Assembly: GCA_009797885.1 (NCBI GenBank)
Contig: WNKP01000011.1
Location: forward strand, 1-64,000
Direction: 5' to 3'
From: Flavobacteriaceae bacterium GF1
GTDB lineage: Bacteria; Bacteroidota; Bacteroidia; Flavobacteriales; Flavobacteriaceae
Length of the DNA: 64,000 nucleotides
Shown here: positions 1-6,542 of the stretch, one piece after another
Numbering within the stretch: the stretch's first letter is position 1
Layout of the letters: every line of letters starts with the position of its first letter
Notes under the pieces: model-generated
Database searches by the model: none
Told to the model about the DNA's origin: nothing
The model's input: only the letters and a program-made list of their open reading frames with translations
Position numbers and translations under genes: made by a program

Positions 1-947
1 TCCCCTGATGCGGATGCGTGGCCCTTGTACCCTGATGCGGATGCGTGGCCCTCGTCCCCTGATGCGGATGCGTGGCCCTCGTCCCCTGATGCGGATGCGT
101 GGCCCTTGTACCCTGATGCGGATGCGTGGCCCTTGTACCCTGATGCGGATGCGTGGCCATAGTTCCCTGATGCGGATGCGTGTTCGTTATCATTGGTGGC
201 CGTCTTGGTATTGGCACCTTCGACCGCCTGCCTAACGGTATCCCTTACCCAATCAAAGTGGACCTTCAACATTCCGGCAAAGGTTATCTTGCCCTTTACC
301 TTGAGTTTGTTGGTCACTATCTTGTCATCATGTTCACGGTATTCGCCTACGGAAACCACTTCCGCATATTCGGTATCAATCCCATGGTTGTAGTAGTTCA
401 GGACATCCAAGGGCTTTGGACAGAAATGCATCCCGGAGGAACAGGGGTTTATGTCAACATCCTCTTCAAACAATTCGTTTTCACTGTACATCTTATTCCT
501 GCACTTCATACCCTTGTTGAATGCCTTGAAGCCCTTAATACCTATCAACTCTAAAAATGCCAATGGAAGTGACACGTTGGGCAAGGGATAGAATTCCTTG
601 AACATCGGGGCGATCTCTTCGTAGGTGAACCCGGCTATACCACAACCGACCTCTGTTATCAAAAATTGCTTATCGGTGTTTTCCCTTACCGTTTCCAATA
701 ACTTATCGACCGAGGATTGCAGGCTTTTCAATGACCGTTTCCTTAGGTTCTTGGTGAGTGTGGGAAGGGCGTAGGATTTCCCGGTCATTCCCTCACCAAT
801 GCCGTTCTCCGCTCCAAAGTTTTCCTGGGCGACCTTTGCGGCCCCTCCCGAATGTTTACCTGCCAGATTGGAGCCAAAAACGAAAACCTCATGCTCCAGT
901 AGTTCCGTTATGTTTTGTGGTGTTATGCCGAATTGGATTTTTTTCAT
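1..947 (-). CDS. DUF7666-like protein with 9-residue tandem repeats (partial, runs off window)
   Basis: The reading frame is open from the ATG at 947 down to base 1, so the 3' end is missing (315 codons seen). The N-terminal part has FGSNLAGKHSGGAA followed by GMTGKSYALPT and TEVGCGIAGF, which resembles phage proteins annotated as the A1S_2505 family. The middle part, with GMHFCPKPLDVLNYY then EYAEVV and IVTNKLKVKG, matches my memory of the DUF7666 domain. The C-terminal part is a run of 9-residue repeats of the form GHASASGYK or GHASASGDE, similar to the repeat tails on other DUF7666 phage proteins. It is last in a tightly packed minus-strand operon. Function is unknown; family names are from memory. 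Confidence 0.75.
   Translation of the reverse strand, partial: MKKIQFGITPQNITELLEHEVFVFGSNLAGKHSGGAAKVAQENFGAENGIGEGMTGKSYALPTLTKNLRKRSLKSLQSSVDKLLETVRENTDKQFLITEVGCGIAGFTYEEIAPMFKEFYPLPNVSLPLAFLELIGIKGFKAFNKGMKCRNKMYSENELFEEDVDINPCSSGMHFCPKPLDVLNYYNHGIDTEYAEVVSVGEYREHDDKIVTNKLKVKGKITFAGMLKVHFDWVRDTVRQAVEGANTKTATNDNEHASASGNYGHASASGYKGHASASGYKGHASASGDEGHASASGDEGHASASGYKGHASASG
4..182 (-). repeat. 27-bp tandem repeat inside the DUF7666-like gene
   Basis: Six full copies start at 4, 31, 58, 85, 112 and 139, and a partial copy covers 166-182. Each unit is 27 bp and begins cctgatgcggatgcgtg on the plus strand. Only the last 7-10 bases vary. The period is a multiple of three and the minus frame stays open, so the array encodes 9-residue protein repeats and is not a CRISPR. 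It probably continues to the left of the window. Confidence 0.95.
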
Positions 948-958
948 TTTTCCGGTTT

Positions 959-1186
959 TCATGTCAATTGGTTTATAAAGTTCTGCGCAACAGGGATCGC
1001 CATTCTTACCTTGAAGCTGTCGAACGCCCGTTTGTTCATGTAGTTCGTTTTGAAAGAATGCTCCGTGATGTTGATATAGTCACTTATGGCCCCTATGAGC
1101 CTGTCCCTCTGCTCCATCCCGTGGTCCTCCTTCACCCTGTTCACTATGCCTATGAGGTTGTCAATAGGTTCCTTTGTTTCCATCAT
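959..1186 (-). CDS. Small hypothetical protein (75 aa)
   Basis: The ATG at 1186 overlaps the stop of the upstream gene in an ATGA arrangement, which decides the start over the longer frame reaching 1225. The product begins MMETKEPIDNLIGIVNR, is hydrophilic and mainly helical in composition, and has no signal peptide or membrane segment. It ends 11 bases before the DUF7666-like gene starts. I do not recognise the family; the context says accessory protein of the integrated element. Confidence 0.6.
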   Translation of the reverse strand: MMETKEPIDNLIGIVNRVKEDHGMEQRDRLIGAISDYINITEHSFKTNYMNKRAFDSFKVRMAIPVAQNFINQLT

Positions 1187-1440
1187 GCCACTTCCATTTT
1201 TGGTTCCATCAATTTCAATCCCCACTTTTTTTCAGCGTTTTCCAATGCTTTTCTGATACCGTCCTTGGTATTTTCCTGCTCTCCGTCAAAAAGCCCGACA
1301 GCATTATCGAGGAACTCATAGTTCTCATTGAAAGGGGTCTTTATGAACATCCGTAAACAGACAGCACACCCCTTTATCTCATATCGTATCTGGTAACTGA
1401 ATACCCCGCTTCCCGAAAAATTCTTCAATATTGGTTTCAT
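1183..1440 (-). CDS. Small hypothetical protein (85 aa)
   Basis: This frame begins MKPILKNFSGSG and carries two cysteines (GCAVC). Its start overlaps the stop of the upstream gene (1437-1440) and its stop overlaps the start of the downstream gene, the ATGA coupling typical of translationally coupled genes. There is no signal peptide or membrane segment. I do not recognise it. The double coupling makes it likely to be a real gene despite its size. Confidence 0.6.
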   Translation of the reverse strand: MKPILKNFSGSGVFSYQIRYEIKGCAVCLRMFIKTPFNENYEFLDNAVGLFDGEQENTKDGIRKALENAEKKWGLKLMEPKMEVA

Positions 1441-1658
1441 GCCGCCTCGATTACCCTTGTAAGTGCTATTATCCCCTTCTTGTAGTGGGCTATCCCCGTC
1501 TCACATTCCCTTATGAGCTTTTTGAAGTTCTTTATCTGGACCATGGCCCAGACCGGGTTCTTGGGGTCTGGGCCTATGCCCTTAAGTTCCCCCTCGTAGT
1601 ACTGCCTGTCCTCCAACAGTTCGTCTATCCTTGATTGGAAATATTCGATTGTCTTCAT
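1437..1658 (-). CDS. Small coiled-coil-like hypothetical protein (73 aa)
   Basis: The product begins MKTIEYFQSRIDELLEDR and is rich in Glu, Lys, Ile and Leu with heptad-like spacing, so it is probably helical. It starts two bases after the stop of the upstream gene and is coupled to the next by ATGA. No family is recognised. It is the second gene of the minus-strand operon of the element. Confidence 0.6.
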   Translation of the reverse strand: MKTIEYFQSRIDELLEDRQYYEGELKGIGPDPKNPVWAMVQIKNFKKLIRECETGIAHYKKGIIALTRVIEAA

Positions 1659-1660
1659 CC

Positions 1661-2014
1661 TTAAAATATTAGTGCGTTATCTATCAGTTTCTCTGCCAGT
1701 GCGTCCTCCTTCTTTGTCAATGAAATCTCAGTACTATCGGACATAAAGGCGGTTATCTTCCTTATCTCAAGTTCCTCCCCCACTCGGTCGTCACATTTGT
1801 AAATGGCCTGGTAAAAAATGTTGGCGGTAAAGTGAAGTTTGTCCTCGTTCTCCCAATCTGTGGGGAAAAGGTCAACGTTGCCGTAGTAGGTCAGGAGCCT
1901 TTGGCCGCCCTCATGGTCCTCGCACATATCCGTGTAATGAAATTGTTTTGGCGAAAGGACATTGTCCACTAAGTTGATAGGTTTTATCCCCGTTTTTCGT
2001 ACTTTGGTATCCAT
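1661..2014 (-). CDS. Hypothetical protein, first gene of the minus-strand operon (117 aa)
   Basis: The ATG at 2014 (MDTKVRKTGIKPINLVDN) is preferred over a TTG at 2035, because that TTG would lie inside the palindromic operator region. The protein is soluble and acidic, and has a KQFHYTDMCEDHEGG stretch with one Cys and two His residues that might bind metal, though this is not a known motif. It is divergent from the XRE repressor at 2101, and the 86 bases between them carry palindromes. I infer that it is repressed by that regulator. Function is unknown. Confidence 0.6.
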   Translation of the reverse strand: MDTKVRKTGIKPINLVDNVLSPKQFHYTDMCEDHEGGQRLLTYYGNVDLFPTDWENEDKLHFTANIFYQAIYKCDDRVGEELEIRKITAFMSDSTEISLTKKEDALAEKLIDNALIF

Positions 2015-2020
2015 TATATT

Positions 2021-2033
2021 GTATTGACAATAC
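2021..2033. promoter_or_regulatory. Palindromic operator candidate
   Basis: GTATTG-A-CAATAC is a perfect 13-bp palindrome placed 7 bases upstream of the ATG of the minus-strand operon. It lies between that operon and the divergent XRE repressor gene, as expected for an autoregulatory phage-type operator. Part of it (gacaatacaaa) recurs at 6328. Confidence 0.5.
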
Positions 2034-2038
2034 AAATG

Positions 2039-2076
2039 TACGAACTATTATTTGTATTACCTAATTATAGTTCGTA
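2039..2076. promoter_or_regulatory. Inverted repeat overlapping the divergent XRE promoter region
   Basis: Arms TACGAACTAT (2039-2048) and ATAGTTCGTA (2067-2076) are perfect inverted copies separated by 18 bases. On the plus strand a flavobacterial-type promoter is visible: TTTG at 2051-2054 and TATTTTTA at 2075-2082, about 20 bases apart, 19 bases before the repressor ATG. The repeat overlaps both elements, so binding there would block transcription. The left arm belongs to a 20-base motif that recurs at 6379-6398. Confidence 0.55.
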
Positions 2077-2100
2077 TTTTTACAAACTTTATTTCGTGGA

Positions 2101-2523
2101 ATGGATAGTATTTCAGAACGTCTCAAATTGATAATGGATGATAATAATTTAGTTATTAGAACATTAGCCATTAAAATTGGTGTTTCTGACGTTATGATGG
2201 GGAAATATGTAAACGGAAAGAGTATGCCCGGATTTGAAGTGCTGCAAAGTATTATCAATGCTTTTCCGAACATTAATTCGCATTGGCTCCTTACCGGAGA
2301 AGGGCCACATTTGGATTCTGGTAATTCTAGGCTTAAGGTCTTAAATGATTATAGCCCCATTGAAATGGTTGATTCCATAGAAGATAGAATAGATGAATTC
2401 AAAAAGGAACCCTCATTTCTAAGGATGGTCGATAGGGTTGCCCGTGAACACGGTTTGATTGAAGAGCTTATTAAAGAGGTCGCGCAATATCGAAAAGAAG
2501 TTCAAAAACTTACCAAAGGCTAG
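2101..2523 (+). CDS. XRE-family HTH transcriptional regulator (phage-repressor-like)
   Basis: Residues about 5-65 form a helix-turn-helix of the Cro/CI type: SISERLKLIMDDNN, then VIRTLAIKIGVSDVMMGKYV, then a third helix up to NINSHWLLTGEGP. The phrase WLLTGEGP is typical of repressors in Bacteroidota prophages and integrative elements. The remaining 70 residues are helical and could mediate dimerisation; no peptidase domain is present. It is transcribed away from the five-gene operon and is preceded by palindromes. I infer that it represses both itself and the operon, and possibly the promoter near 6.4 kb that shares its motif. Confidence 0.85.
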   Translation: MDSISERLKLIMDDNNLVIRTLAIKIGVSDVMMGKYVNGKSMPGFEVLQSIINAFPNINSHWLLTGEGPHLDSGNSRLKVLNDYSPIEMVDSIEDRIDEFKKEPSFLRMVDRVAREHGLIEELIKEVAQYRKEVQKLTKG

Positions 2524-2714
2524 TATCTCAATTGAATAATCAGTTTCTCCCTTTCAAGTAGCAGGCTTTTTAAATTATTTCGCATTTCTTTTTCTTTCTT
2601 GTCCTGTTTCTGTCTTAAGCGTTCCTCTAATTTGGACAAATAGTCATCCTTCACCTTGTCACCTAAGATGTTCGATTTACTGACCTGGCCTTTTCTTTTG
2701 TTTAAATCACTCAT
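2520..2714 (-). CDS. Small charged coiled-coil protein (64 aa)
   Basis: The ATG at 2714 (MSDLNKRKGQVSKSN) overlaps the end of the upstream membrane-protein gene by 8 bases, which favours it over the in-frame ATG at 2774. Residues 28-60 are almost entirely Lys, Glu, Arg, Gln and Leu, a probable coiled coil. The 3' end overlaps the convergent XRE gene by 4 bases. Co-transcription with the coiled-coil membrane protein suggests a partner protein, which is inference. Confidence 0.55.
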   Translation of the reverse strand: MSDLNKRKGQVSKSNILGDKVKDDYLSKLEERLRQKQDKKEKEMRNNLKSLLLEREKLIIQLRY

Positions 2715-3495
2715 TGTCCAGTGCATCAAATACCAGTTCTTCCTCCCTCTTTTCGTATTCAGGCTTGCGTTCATCTTTTATGAAGCCCTTGTCCTTTGAT
2801 TCAAATACTATAAAATCAAAAAGGTTCCTTATTATGCCTTCAAGCCTGGCCACTTTATGCCTTTTCCAAATCAAAAAATAACTTAATGAGGTTCCGACCA
2901 ATAAGCTTGTGCCGATGAATGCGTACCGATAAGCGCTCAACGAAAAATCCTGTGAGGTCCAAAAGACCCAAATCATCAAATAAGTGGCAATTCCGTATGA
3001 AAAGGACTGAAACAGAAAAAAGGCCCTTTTAAGATAAATATCATTTGTGTTTATCAATGAAATTAGAATTGACAATATGATGGCAAAGAATACATAAGGC
3101 AATCTAACACCTAGACCTAACAAGAACGCCCTAGGGTTCTTCCATACAAAAATTCTGTTTTTATCAATCTCGGTTTTTAGTATTTCACCGTTCTTTTTTA
3201 CCAGGGCAGCCAACTCCTTTTGTCTCGCCTCCGATGATAAAATGTATTCTTCTGCGGTCAACACATTGTTTTCATATTGTTGTCGAAGCAGTTCAATTTC
3301 CTTTTCGAGTTTTAATTCTCCTATTGCCAGCTTGGATTCAAACTGCTTGATATGATCGGTTTTTCTAGGGAAATCTATGTGCCAAAAAGGCGAGGTAAAT
3401 ATGATTACCCCGCCCAATACAATAAAAATGGATGTGATTATCTTTTTAACCCGGTCTGTCCGGTTCCTCGTCTTTGTCTCCAGCGAATTCTTCAT
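2707..3495 (-). CDS. Membrane protein with periplasmic-type coiled coil (262 aa)
   Basis: From the ATG at 3495 the product has a first membrane segment at about residues 18-38 (TSIFIVLGGVIIFTSPFW), then a charged helical stretch of about 70 residues likely to form a coiled coil. Three more hydrophobic segments follow (around VFFAIILSILISLI, AFFLFQSFSYGIATYLMIW and AFIGTSLLVGTSLSYFLIW), then an acidic tail. The start overlaps the upstream lipoprotein gene by 50 bases; an in-frame start at 3534 would overlap more. The family is not recognised. It belongs to the cargo of the tRNA-Pro element. Confidence 0.65.
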   Translation of the reverse strand: MKNSLETKTRNRTDRVKKIITSIFIVLGGVIIFTSPFWHIDFPRKTDHIKQFESKLAIGELKLEKEIELLRQQYENNVLTAEEYILSSEARQKELAALVKKNGEILKTEIDKNRIFVWKNPRAFLLGLGVRLPYVFFAIILSILISLINTNDIYLKRAFFLFQSFSYGIATYLMIWVFWTSQDFSLSAYRYAFIGTSLLVGTSLSYFLIWKRHKVARLEGIIRNLFDFIVFESKDKGFIKDERKPEYEKREEELVFDALDNE

Positions 3496-3583
3496 ATGGT
3501 TGATCTTCTGCGATTTCGTCCTCACACGATACAAAACCGACTGTCATTGTGGCCACTGCTAGGACCATTAGAAACTTTTTCAT
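3446..3583 (-). CDS. Very small lipoprotein (45 aa)
   Basis: The ATG at 3583 opens a 45-codon frame whose first 20 residues are MKKFLMVLAVATMTVGFVSC, a clear lipoprotein signal with the lipobox Cys at position 20. The mature part is only 25 residues and strongly acidic (about half Asp or Glu), ending in PDRPG. It lies directly upstream of the coiled-coil membrane-protein gene and overlaps its 5' end by 50 bases in another frame. The textbook signal peptide is the evidence that it is real. Its role is unknown. Confidence 0.6.
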   Translation of the reverse strand: MKKFLMVLAVATMTVGFVSCEDEIAEDQPYEEFAGDKDEEPDRPG

Positions 3584-4346
3584 AAAAACTAAATTTAAGG
3601 TTATTAATTACCTTAAAATTAGCCTCGGATATTCTTACTTGTTATGTATTAAAACATTACTTATCAATATGTTATCTACACTTGGCGCAATTCTCGACAA
3701 ACCCGTCTTCTAGGTCCCAATGGGGCCGGTAAAACTTTTAAGCTTTCTGGACAGGCAGTCCTTATATAACGGGGGACCTCCAATTTATGTCCGTATTTAC
3801 ACTTTTCAAAACAATTACAAGAATATTTGACCACTCTAAAGGGAAACCCTAAAAATTTATGGTTTTGATTGTTAAAGAAAGGAAAGTGGTTTTCCGTAAC
3901 GGTTGTTTTTACTGGTGTTTTACGGGAAACCGTAATTATTTTTGGTTGTAATCCACTAATATTGTAAGAAGTTCTATGAGTGAAGGAATTTCAGGAGTGG
4001 TTATATATGGCCGGGTATTGATTTGGCCAATTCTGGCACGGAAATTGAATATTTTAAGTTAAGATTAACCCTCGATAGGGTAACGAAAACTTCACTATCC
4101 AGACCTATTAACAAAGTGATCTGTGTCATTCCATCATTAGGTCTGAATGATTAATTTGCCCTGTGACGGATGAGTTTGGATTTTTGGATTGTTGTTTTTA
4201 TCATGTTTTTACATTAATTTCAAGAACCAAAATATTCCCTCATAGGCGCATTTTGTCGGAAAAATCGACATTTTAGGTATTTTTTGTAATTTTCTTCGGA
4301 AAATCTTGTTTATTAAGTGTTTAACTTCGATTATAAACTTTTGTCC
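3584..4346. other. Long gap between the lipoprotein gene and the next plus-strand gene
   Basis: This 760-base AT-rich stretch holds no ATG-started frame of useful length. Its only notable content is the stop-free minus-strand frame at 3676-3990, listed separately. A locally repeated pattern around 3893-3935 (ttttccgtaac and acgggaaaccgtaa) could form weak hairpins. I see no tRNA, terminator with a T-run, or mobile element in the rest. Confidence 0.6.
3676..3834 (-). CDS. Possible Cys-rich small protein with GTG start (uncertain)
   Basis: A minus-strand frame is free of stops for 104 codons, from 3990 down to the TAG at 3676, in an otherwise empty AT-rich gap. It has no ATG. The best start is a GTG at 3834, giving 52 residues that begin VVKYSCNCFEKCKYGHKLEV and contain CxC, CxxxC-like and GH spacing suggestive of metal binding, with a further Cys at TACPE and RRVC. 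The upstream open part reads like protein too, so it may instead be a decayed longer gene. Confidence 0.3.
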   Translation of the reverse strand: MVKYSCNCFEKCKYGHKLEVPRYIRTACPESLKVLPAPLGPRRRVCRELRQV

Positions 4347-4856
4347 ATGTACGATACCAAGAAATTGAATATTATTTTGATTACTGGAATGGGAGGCCTA
4401 TTGGTGGGCTTTTATTTGCATTGGTCAGTGGGTCTGTTGTTGATGTTGGTTGGCTTTTATATAGGTTTCAAGGTTACCAGCACCATGCACATTTCCAATA
4501 GCGACAATGGTGGACAAAATGTCTCGCAAGCCCTCCCCTATGCAAAAATGGAATATTCCGGATACCTTTCAAAACTACCAAATTGTCCGTCACAAGCACC
4601 GGGAGACCCCAGTTTTTATTCGGGTGAAACCATGCATCAGACACCACTTGGAATGCCAGGTTACTACCATGGCGTGCCCACGGTAATCGACGATTGGCTG
4701 GACAGACATGGGTCGTATACCTTGAGCCAGAAAAAAGCAATAGTCAAGATTATAAAGGATTTTTTCTCGGAACACGGCAATTACGAATATGCCCACTGGA
4801 ATCCAAGTGTAGTGAGGGACATCGAAAGGGAATTGGAGAATCTGAGTTCAATTTAA
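4347..4856 (+). CDS. Hypothetical membrane protein with short hydrophobic hairpin (169 aa)
   Basis: The ATG at 4347 (MYDTKKLNIILITGMGG) is chosen over an in-frame GTG at 4317. Residues about 7-50 are two adjacent membrane segments (IILITGMGGLLVGFYL and VGLLLMLVGFYIGFKV), followed by a soluble domain of about 115 residues rich in Gly, Pro and Tyr. The last 45 residues are helical and charged. The hairpin-plus-soluble-domain layout is common in small accessory proteins, but no family is recognised. The next membrane-protein gene follows 38 bases downstream. Confidence 0.6.
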   Translation: MYDTKKLNIILITGMGGLLVGFYLHWSVGLLLMLVGFYIGFKVTSTMHISNSDNGGQNVSQALPYAKMEYSGYLSKLPNCPSQAPGDPSFYSGETMHQTPLGMPGYYHGVPTVIDDWLDRHGSYTLSQKKAIVKIIKDFFSEHGNYEYAHWNPSVVRDIERELENLSSI

Positions 4857-4894
4857 GTTAAACCTCCCCTAAGCCAAAAAACCAACCAAAACCC

Positions 4895-5179
4895 TTGACA
4901 CTTGATTTGGACCAAATATTCAATTATTCGGGAATAGCACTCGGCCTTTTCCTCGCCACTGTATATATTGCCACACATTTTAAGAAGGAAAACACAATGC
5001 ACAGTGTTGCAATTTTTCTTGCAGGCAACATAATAGTCGGCGGTACTAGACTTATAGTGCTTGTTTTTTATGATATGCCCGAAAACCTGAAACATTTGGC
5101 AATCCACATTATCATAGGCGGTATCATATCCATACTGGGAAGCCTTTTCGGTATAAAGGATTTGTGGACAAATGGTTGA
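4895..5179 (+). CDS. Small membrane protein, TTG start (94 aa)
   Basis: No ATG is available at the 5' end; the TTG at 4895 (translated MTLDLDQIFNYSG) is the earliest common start. Three hydrophobic segments are visible: IALGLFLATVYIATHF, HSVAIFLAGNIIVGGTRLIVLVF and LAIHIIIGGIISILGSLFG. The protein ends in KDLWTNG. It follows the previous membrane-protein gene closely and is probably co-transcribed. The function is unknown. Confidence 0.5.
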   Translation: MTLDLDQIFNYSGIALGLFLATVYIATHFKKENTMHSVAIFLAGNIIVGGTRLIVLVFYDMPENLKHLAIHIIIGGIISILGSLFGIKDLWTNG

Positions 5180-5283
5180 ATCTGTAAGTCAAAAAAGCCT
5201 TGTTTTGAATTTAATCCTAGTATAGTAATACTGTTGGTTTTATTAAGCCCAATTTGATAAATTCCAACCAAACAACCTTTAAA

Positions 5284-5889
5284 ATGGAATTTACCGAAAA
5301 GGACGCGAATACCCTTGACCGAATGCTGGACATTTTGATATATCATCAATATATCCTTGTACGACATGTGAAAAATGACCCGTATTTTAAAAACTTGGAA
5401 TGGGAAAAGCGTTCTTTGGAATTTGTAAGGCTAATGTACTTTTTTGAGCTTTTTGGTTGCGCCCAATGTAGCATACCCACTACTGGACTATCACGTTCGC
5501 TAATTCGCGTCAACACTTACACGCCAACCTTTAAGGAAAATGGCGGTTTTTTGAACGAGTTCCATAAGATGGTTAAAAAGAACAAACTGGATGCCAAATT
5601 AAGGGAGAAGGAAATCAATGATGCGCGGCTTTCCAAATGGAAAGTGAAGACTTTTTGGCCTTTATTCGCAATAGCTATTGTTGGGACTATCTTAAGTATT
5701 TATAATTTCATATTAAACCAAAGAGCTTCAAAAGATGAAGAACAATTAGAGCTAAGAATAGAACAAATGGAATCGGAACTATCCAGATTGCGTACCTTAA
5801 TTTCAGACCAAAAAAATCAAGGTCCTTCAAGCTTTCCCAGTTCTTTATCAGATACTTTAAATCTTTCATCCACGGATACTTTAAACTAG
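5284..5889 (+). CDS. Membrane-anchored protein with C-terminal coiled coil (201 aa)
   Basis: The ATG at 5284 (MEFTEKDANTLDRMLDIL) is preferred to an in-frame start at 5254. Residues 1-115 form a soluble domain with Tyr, Phe and Leu-rich helices; one membrane segment follows at about 125-147 (FWPLFAIAIVGTILSIYNFI), then a coiled coil (EEQLELRIEQMESELSRLR) and a Ser/Thr-rich tail. This N-domain, single-span, coiled-coil layout is frequent in Bacteroidota accessory regions, but I cannot name the family. It probably acts at the inner membrane. Confidence 0.6.
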   Translation: MEFTEKDANTLDRMLDILIYHQYILVRHVKNDPYFKNLEWEKRSLEFVRLMYFFELFGCAQCSIPTTGLSRSLIRVNTYTPTFKENGGFLNEFHKMVKKNKLDAKLREKEINDARLSKWKVKTFWPLFAIAIVGTILSIYNFILNQRASKDEEQLELRIEQMESELSRLRTLISDQKNQGPSSFPSSLSDTLNLSSTDTLN

Positions 5890-5994
5890 TTTTTTTCTTT
5901 TTCCCCTTTAAGGGTAAGATTGTTACGTAATATTCAACTTGCAACACAAAAGCAATAGGAAACGTCGGTATACAGTAATCCCAAGGGAAAAAGC

Positions 5995-6290
5995 GCAAAC
6001 TCCTTCCATTGGGAACTACCTTTTAAACTTGCACGCACAATAACCATGAGGTTCCCGTATGGCAGCCCTTAAAAGGACACCGGCCCTTGTTGAAGCAATC
6101 TTTCACGAAGCGTTCTTCTCAGATCGGGCGGGTCCGGTCACAGCTCCGTGTCGCTTCCCCGATCATCCCCTGGCTAACGCCAGATTTTCTACGACTTATA
6201 ACAAGGCTTCCCGAAACGTGACTTTGGACAAATAAAGAAACCCCTGGCCGAATGATGGTCAACCAGAGGTCTTATGTGGGCTTTGCTAAG
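5995..6290 (-). ncRNA. Candidate structured RNA in a GC-rich gene-free block
   Basis: The block is clearly richer in G and C than its AT-rich surroundings and has no convincing reading frame. It contains several paired segments: GGGAAC 6011-6016 with GTTCCC 6051-6056; GATCGGG 6122-6128 with CCCGATC 6158-6164; GAAGCG 6107-6112 with CGCTTC 6152-6157, which crosses the previous pairing as a pseudoknot would; a tight hairpin CTGGC-TAAC-GCCAG 6170-6183; and CCCCTGG 6241-6247 with CCAGAGG 6263-6269. The last stem is complete only as minus-strand RNA, where it uses a G-U pair, so I assign minus. The family is unknown. Confidence 0.4.
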
Positions 6291-6340
6291 CTTCCTACCC
6301 AATCTTTTCCGATCGTTCCATCATAACGACAATACAAAAC

Positions 6341-6402
6341 TAACTATTATTCGCAATAAAACAAACTTTTATTTGTTTTACTAACTATTATTCGTATTTT
6401 AG
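6341..6402 (+). promoter_or_regulatory. Promoter/operator region sharing the repressor motif
   Basis: The sequence TACTAACTATTATTCGTATT (6379-6398) matches 18 of 20 bases of the motif at 2039-2058 beside the XRE gene, and a shorter copy TAACTATTATTCG lies at 6341-6353. Between them is an inverted repeat AAAACAAA/TTTGTTTT (6358-6379). TTTG at 6372-6375 and TATTTTAG at 6395-6402 give a flavobacterial-type promoter. I infer control by the same repressor. It would transcribe rightwards toward the hairpins at 6467-6530 and the small gene at 6543. Confidence 0.5.
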
Positions 6403-6466
6403 CATCAAAGATCATGGGGCAATTACATGGTCAACTACAAAATTTTTGGTTGGTTATTCATGTATT

Positions 6467-6530
6467 AAGCCCCTTCGATTGCCCGGAGGGGCTTTGATTT
6501 GGGGGAGTGGGAACGATCGCTCCCCTTTTT
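6467..6530 (+). terminator. Two consecutive terminator-like hairpins
   Basis: The first hairpin has 8-bp arms AAGCCCCT (6467-6474) and AGGGGCTT (6487-6494). The second has arms GGGGAG (6502-6507) and CTCCCC (6520-6525) followed directly by TTTTT (6526-6530), a textbook intrinsic terminator. They sit between the promoter at about 6400 and the small gene at 6543. They could therefore end a short RNA of about 85-120 bases, or act as an attenuator in the leader of that gene. Confidence 0.6.
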
Positions 6531-6542
6531 AAACAAAGAAAA

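Noticed and set aside
4-182. Regular 27-bp repeats that could be taken for a CRISPR array
   Set aside because: The units are directly adjacent with no unique spacers of 30 bases, the period keeps the minus frame, and the frame is continuous with an upstream protein domain. They are coding repeats.
8-554. Plus-strand frames over the first 550 bases
   Set aside because: They lie opposite the DUF7666-like gene, and one is just the reverse reading of the 27-bp repeats. The minus-strand frame has recognisable motifs and operon context.
5995-6290. Group II intron or RNase P / tmRNA identity for the GC-rich block
   Set aside because: I could not find a domain V hairpin, a reverse transcriptase, or conserved cores of RNase P or tmRNA. 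The block is reported only as an unknown structured candidate.
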